Positions 61,869-64,000 of a DNA stretch of 64,000 bases are shown in pieces. Source of the DNA: Sphingomonas sp. NFR15. Lineage in GTDB: Bacteria > Pseudomonadota > Alphaproteobacteria > Sphingomonadales > Sphingomonadaceae. Position 1 is the stretch's first letter, and every line of letters starts with the position of its first letter. The notes below the pieces were generated by a model. The model had not been told where the DNA came from. It did not search any database and worked only from the letters and a program-made list of their open reading frames with translations. The stretch lies in contig NZ_FMWX01000009.1 in NCBI RefSeq assembly GCF_900103265.1, positions 90,209 through 154,208 of the forward strand, read 5' to 3'. The position numbers and the translations under genes were made by a program.

Positions 61869-62872
61869 CGGGCCGACGCCGCAACGCGGGTGCCTTCCTG
61901 AACGCGCCCGCCCGGAGCGTCGATGACCCGCGCGTCCGGCGCAATGCCGCGAACCTCGCTGGTGCCCGGCCCCTGAATGCCGATGCCGACACGCTGGCGG
62001 TGCGCGCGACCACCGATGACGAGCCACACGCCATCACCGTCGATCGCCGAGGCCGGCAGGAGCAGCGCATCCGCGACCGAACGCGTCACGATATTCACCT
62101 CGAGACTGAGGCCGAGTGGCAGGACGGGGCCGTCGTCGAGCAGGAGTCGCGCCCGAAAGGCACGCTGCTCCGGGTCGCCGGTCGGCGTGAGTTCAGCGAC
62201 ATGCGCGCGGATGACCCGTCCCGGCCAAGCATCCGAGGAAATCAGCGCGCGCTGGCCGACGTGCACGCGGGGGATATCGCGCTCGTCGACCGTCGCCGTC
62301 ACCCGCGCGCGCCGCGGATCGCCCAGCAGCATGAGCGTCCGCGTTGGAACGGCGAGTTCCCCTGGCTGAATATCCTGCTTGATGACGATGCCGTCGATCC
62401 CCGCCCGTACAACATTCTGGCCGAGCTTGGCGGCGGCCGTGCGTTCCGCAGCGCGCGCGGCCTCGCCGTTGGCGACGGCCGCGTCGCGATCCGCCCCCGT
62501 CGTCCAGCCCTGGCCGAACAGCGTGACGATCCGCCGCTCCGCGAGGGTCGCGCCCACGCTCTGGGCGTGCGCCTGCGCATACGTTTCGCGCAGGTCGGTA
62601 TCATCGAGCGTCAGAAGGGCCTGTCCCTTGCGGACCGTATCCCCTTCCGCCACCAGCACCGCCTTCACGGGGGCGGTAAACCGCGCGGCGACCGCGACGG
62701 GTTGCGTCGGTTCGACGAAGCCGGTCGCATAGACGAGTTCGACGGCGGGGCCGCGATGCGGGGTGACAACGGTGACGCGGATGGGCCGAAAAAGAAAATA
62801 TGCGGCACCGATCAGCAGCAATACCGCGAGAAGGACGCCGGCACCCAGCCAGAGGAGGTGCGCGCGGGTCAT
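61865..62872 (-). CDS. HlyD/RND-type membrane fusion protein
   Basis: A 335-aa adaptor with one N-terminal helix (about 7-28), a lipoyl half (FTAPVKAVLVAEGDTVRKGQ), a short coiled-coil hairpin, second lipoyl half (RAGIDGIVIKQDIQPGELAV) and beta-barrel. With the permease and ATPase it forms a MacA-MacB-like tripartite exporter for peptides, lipids or siderophore-like compounds. It lies 78 bp downstream of the stress-protein gene, probably one transcript originally. Confidence 0.9.
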   Translation of the reverse strand: MTRAHLLWLGAGVLLAVLLLIGAAYFLFRPIRVTVVTPHRGPAVELVYATGFVEPTQPVAVAARFTAPVKAVLVAEGDTVRKGQALLTLDDTDLRETYAQAHAQSVGATLAERRIVTLFGQGWTTGADRDAAVANGEAARAAERTAAAKLGQNVVRAGIDGIVIKQDIQPGELAVPTRTLMLLGDPRRARVTATVDERDIPRVHVGQRALISSDAWPGRVIRAHVAELTPTGDPEQRAFRARLLLDDGPVLPLGLSLEVNIVTRSVADALLLPASAIDGDGVWLVIGGRAHRQRVGIGIQGPGTSEVRGIAPDARVIDAPGGRVQEGTRVAASAR

Positions 62873-62950
62873 GGCGCGGTGAAAACGCCGGGGAAAAGGA
62901 CCGAGTCGAAGGAAGGGCGCATGTCGGATTCGCCTTCCCGAAACGAAGGC

Positions 62951-63709
62951 TCAGTGCCCGAGAATCAGCGGCAGCTTGGCCTCGCCGAGCATGCGTCTGG
63001 TCACGCCGCCGAAGGTTTCCATAAGGCGACCATGACTATAGGCGCCCATCAGCACATAATCGGCATGGAACGCGATCGCCTCCGCCGCGATCAACTGGTC
63101 GGCGGCCTCCGTGCCATTCTCAATGATCCGCACCGTGGCGTGAACTTCGTGCCGGGAAAGATATTCGGCGGCAAGCGCCGGTTCGACAGTCTCGGCGCTG
63201 TCCCGCGCCATGAAGATCTCGACAGCCTCGGCGCACCGCAGCAGCGGCACACAGGCGCGCAGCGTCGCCGCCGCGGACGCTTGCCCGTCCCAGGCGACGA
63301 GCGCCCGATCGAGAGCGAGCCGCTTGCAATCGTCAGGAACCGCGACGATCGGCGCGCGCGCATGCATGAGGATGCGGCTCGCGATGTCGCGCATGTCGGG
63401 GTTGCGGTTGAGGACGATAATGTCCGCGAGTGTCGCGGCGTCACACACCCCATCGACCAGATTGCCCGTGACATCGGCCCAATCCCACGGGACATCCTCA
63501 TGCGCCAGGCGCGCTTCGAGCACGGCCTTGTTCTTGCCCTCGCGTTCGCGCTCGTCGCTCAGCATCGCCTCGGCGACACCGGTCGAATAATAGTCTCCCA
63601 CCAGTTCGGGGTATATCGAGACGTCGATGCAGCTCAGATGGCCGTTCAGCGCCCGCGTCAGATCGAGCGCCGCCTGCAGGCGAGCTTCCTGACCTGCGTC
63701 GTCATGTAC
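62951..63709 (-). pseudogene. Universal stress protein, 5' end removed by IS insertion
   Basis: About 252 codons are readable, ending in the C-terminal Usp domain motif GAYSHGRLMETFGG with TRRMLGEAKLPLILGH; residue pattern HDDAGQEARLQAALDLTRAL near the N-terminal break shows where the first Usp domain begins. The reading breaks at position 63709, at the junction with the insertion sequence, so the native start (about 8-10 residues) and promoter are lost. A GTG at 63601 could give a shorter product lacking part of the first domain. Tandem-domain Usp (about 275-280 aa) is the assumed original. Confidence 0.75.
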
Positions 63710-64000
63710 TGACCTGCTGCCCGTTTCTTGGGCCGTTTTGAGCTGGAAAATTCCAGTTATGGAGAAGGGCCAGGGAAGCGGAGTGAGCGATGAAGAGGTC
63801 GAAGTTTTCGGAGGCGCAGATCGCCTTCGTGTTGAAGCAGGCGGAGGATGGGACGAGCGTCGGCGAGGTGTGCCGCAAAACGGGGATCAGCGAGGCGACG
63901 TTCTATGCGTGGCGCAAGAAGTACGCGGGTCTGATGCCGTCGGAGATGCGCCGGCTGCGTCAGCTTGAGGAGGAGAACGCCAAGCTCAAGCGGCTGGTGG
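63710..64000 (+). mobile_element. Left end of an IS3-family insertion sequence (IS407-like group)
   Basis: The element starts with TGACCTGCTGCCCGTTTCTT at 63710, matching the TGACCTGC terminal inverted repeat common in IS3-family elements of the IS407 type. A 14-bp dyad CTGGAA-AA-TTCCAG lies at 63743-63756, ahead of OrfA. It runs off the right edge of the window; the target duplication cannot be checked. Confidence 0.8.
63790..64000 (+). CDS. IS3-family transposase OrfA (3' end outside window)
   Basis: From ATG 63790 the 70 visible residues (MKRSKFSEAQIAFVLKQAED) form a helix-turn-helix (GEVCRKTGISEATFYAWRKK) followed by the start of a leucine-zipper (RRLRQLEEENAKLKRLV). This is the DNA-binding OrfA, which is joined to the catalytic OrfB by a programmed frameshift in such elements. 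Confidence 0.9.
   Translation, partial: MKRSKFSEAQIAFVLKQAEDGTSVGEVCRKTGISEATFYAWRKKYAGLMPSEMRRLRQLEEENAKLKRLV

Noticed and set aside
61847..63712. A 621-codon plus-strand frame across the HlyD and Usp genes
   Set aside because: Mirror frame without family motifs; the ABC adaptor and Usp are clear on the other strand.
1..64000. CRISPR array
   Set aside because: No regularly spaced direct repeats of 25-40 bp were seen; the only tandem repeat noted is the hexamer at 37830-37847.

Overview
The window looks like chromosome of an alphaproteobacterium of the Sphingomonas group. GC content is high and genes are packed into long runs with ATGA, GTGA or TGATG junctions. The gene order dxr-rseP-bamA-skp-fabZ carries no lipid A genes, and Hfq is a tandem double-domain protein; both fit a sphingomonad. 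No database search was possible, so the taxon is an inference.

Layout. 1-1203: NADP-isocitrate dehydrogenase, cut by the left edge. 1.3-2.9 kb: phosphatidylethanolamine synthesis (psd, pssA) with a small membrane-protein gene antisense to the pssA tail. 3.2-14.7 kb: a translation, isoprenoid and envelope run (rpsB, tsf, pyrH, frr, uppS, cdsA, dxr, rseP, bamA, skp, fabZ). 14.8-20.8 kb: rpmE, ntrY-ntrX, tandem hfq, hflX. 20.8-29.6 kb, minus strand: mltB, SPOR protein, PBP5-type carboxypeptidase, tmk, holB, metG, tatD, a metallo-beta-lactamase-fold enzyme, a small membrane protein and mazG. 29.7 kb: tRNA-Ser(UGA). 30-33.8 kb: TonB-dependent receptor plus a probable Tat-exported PLP enzyme. 34-36.7 kb: first FixL/FixJ-like pair. 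37-38.5 kb: a Ser/Asn-rich OmpA-domain protein and a small secreted partner. 38.9-45.4 kb: an efflux and flavoprotein island (MFS, FAD monooxygenase, EmrA, EmrB, NodT-type channel). 45.6-49.2 kb: DUF389 membrane protein, NAD(P)-binding protein, divergent LysR regulator. 49.2-63.7 kb: a second FixL/FixJ-like pair, a REC/HTH pair encoded by two genes, an NDP-forming acyl-CoA synthetase-GNAT fusion, an UPF0104-type membrane protein, a BI-1-type membrane protein, an Mg2+-type P-ATPase, a MacAB/Lol-like ABC system and a universal stress protein. 63.7-64 kb: the left end of an IS3-family element that has removed the start of the stress-protein gene.

The most notable region is 49-63.7 kb. Its sensor kinase keeps the FixL haem-PAS landmarks (His and Arg 20 residues apart), and two of its promoter regions share a GCTACGTA core resembling the FixJ box. 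I read it as a candidate oxygen-limitation regulon for membrane energetics, ion balance and protein acylation. The first kinase at 34-36 kb has the same His/Arg pair, so the organism may run two parallel haem-based oxygen sensors.
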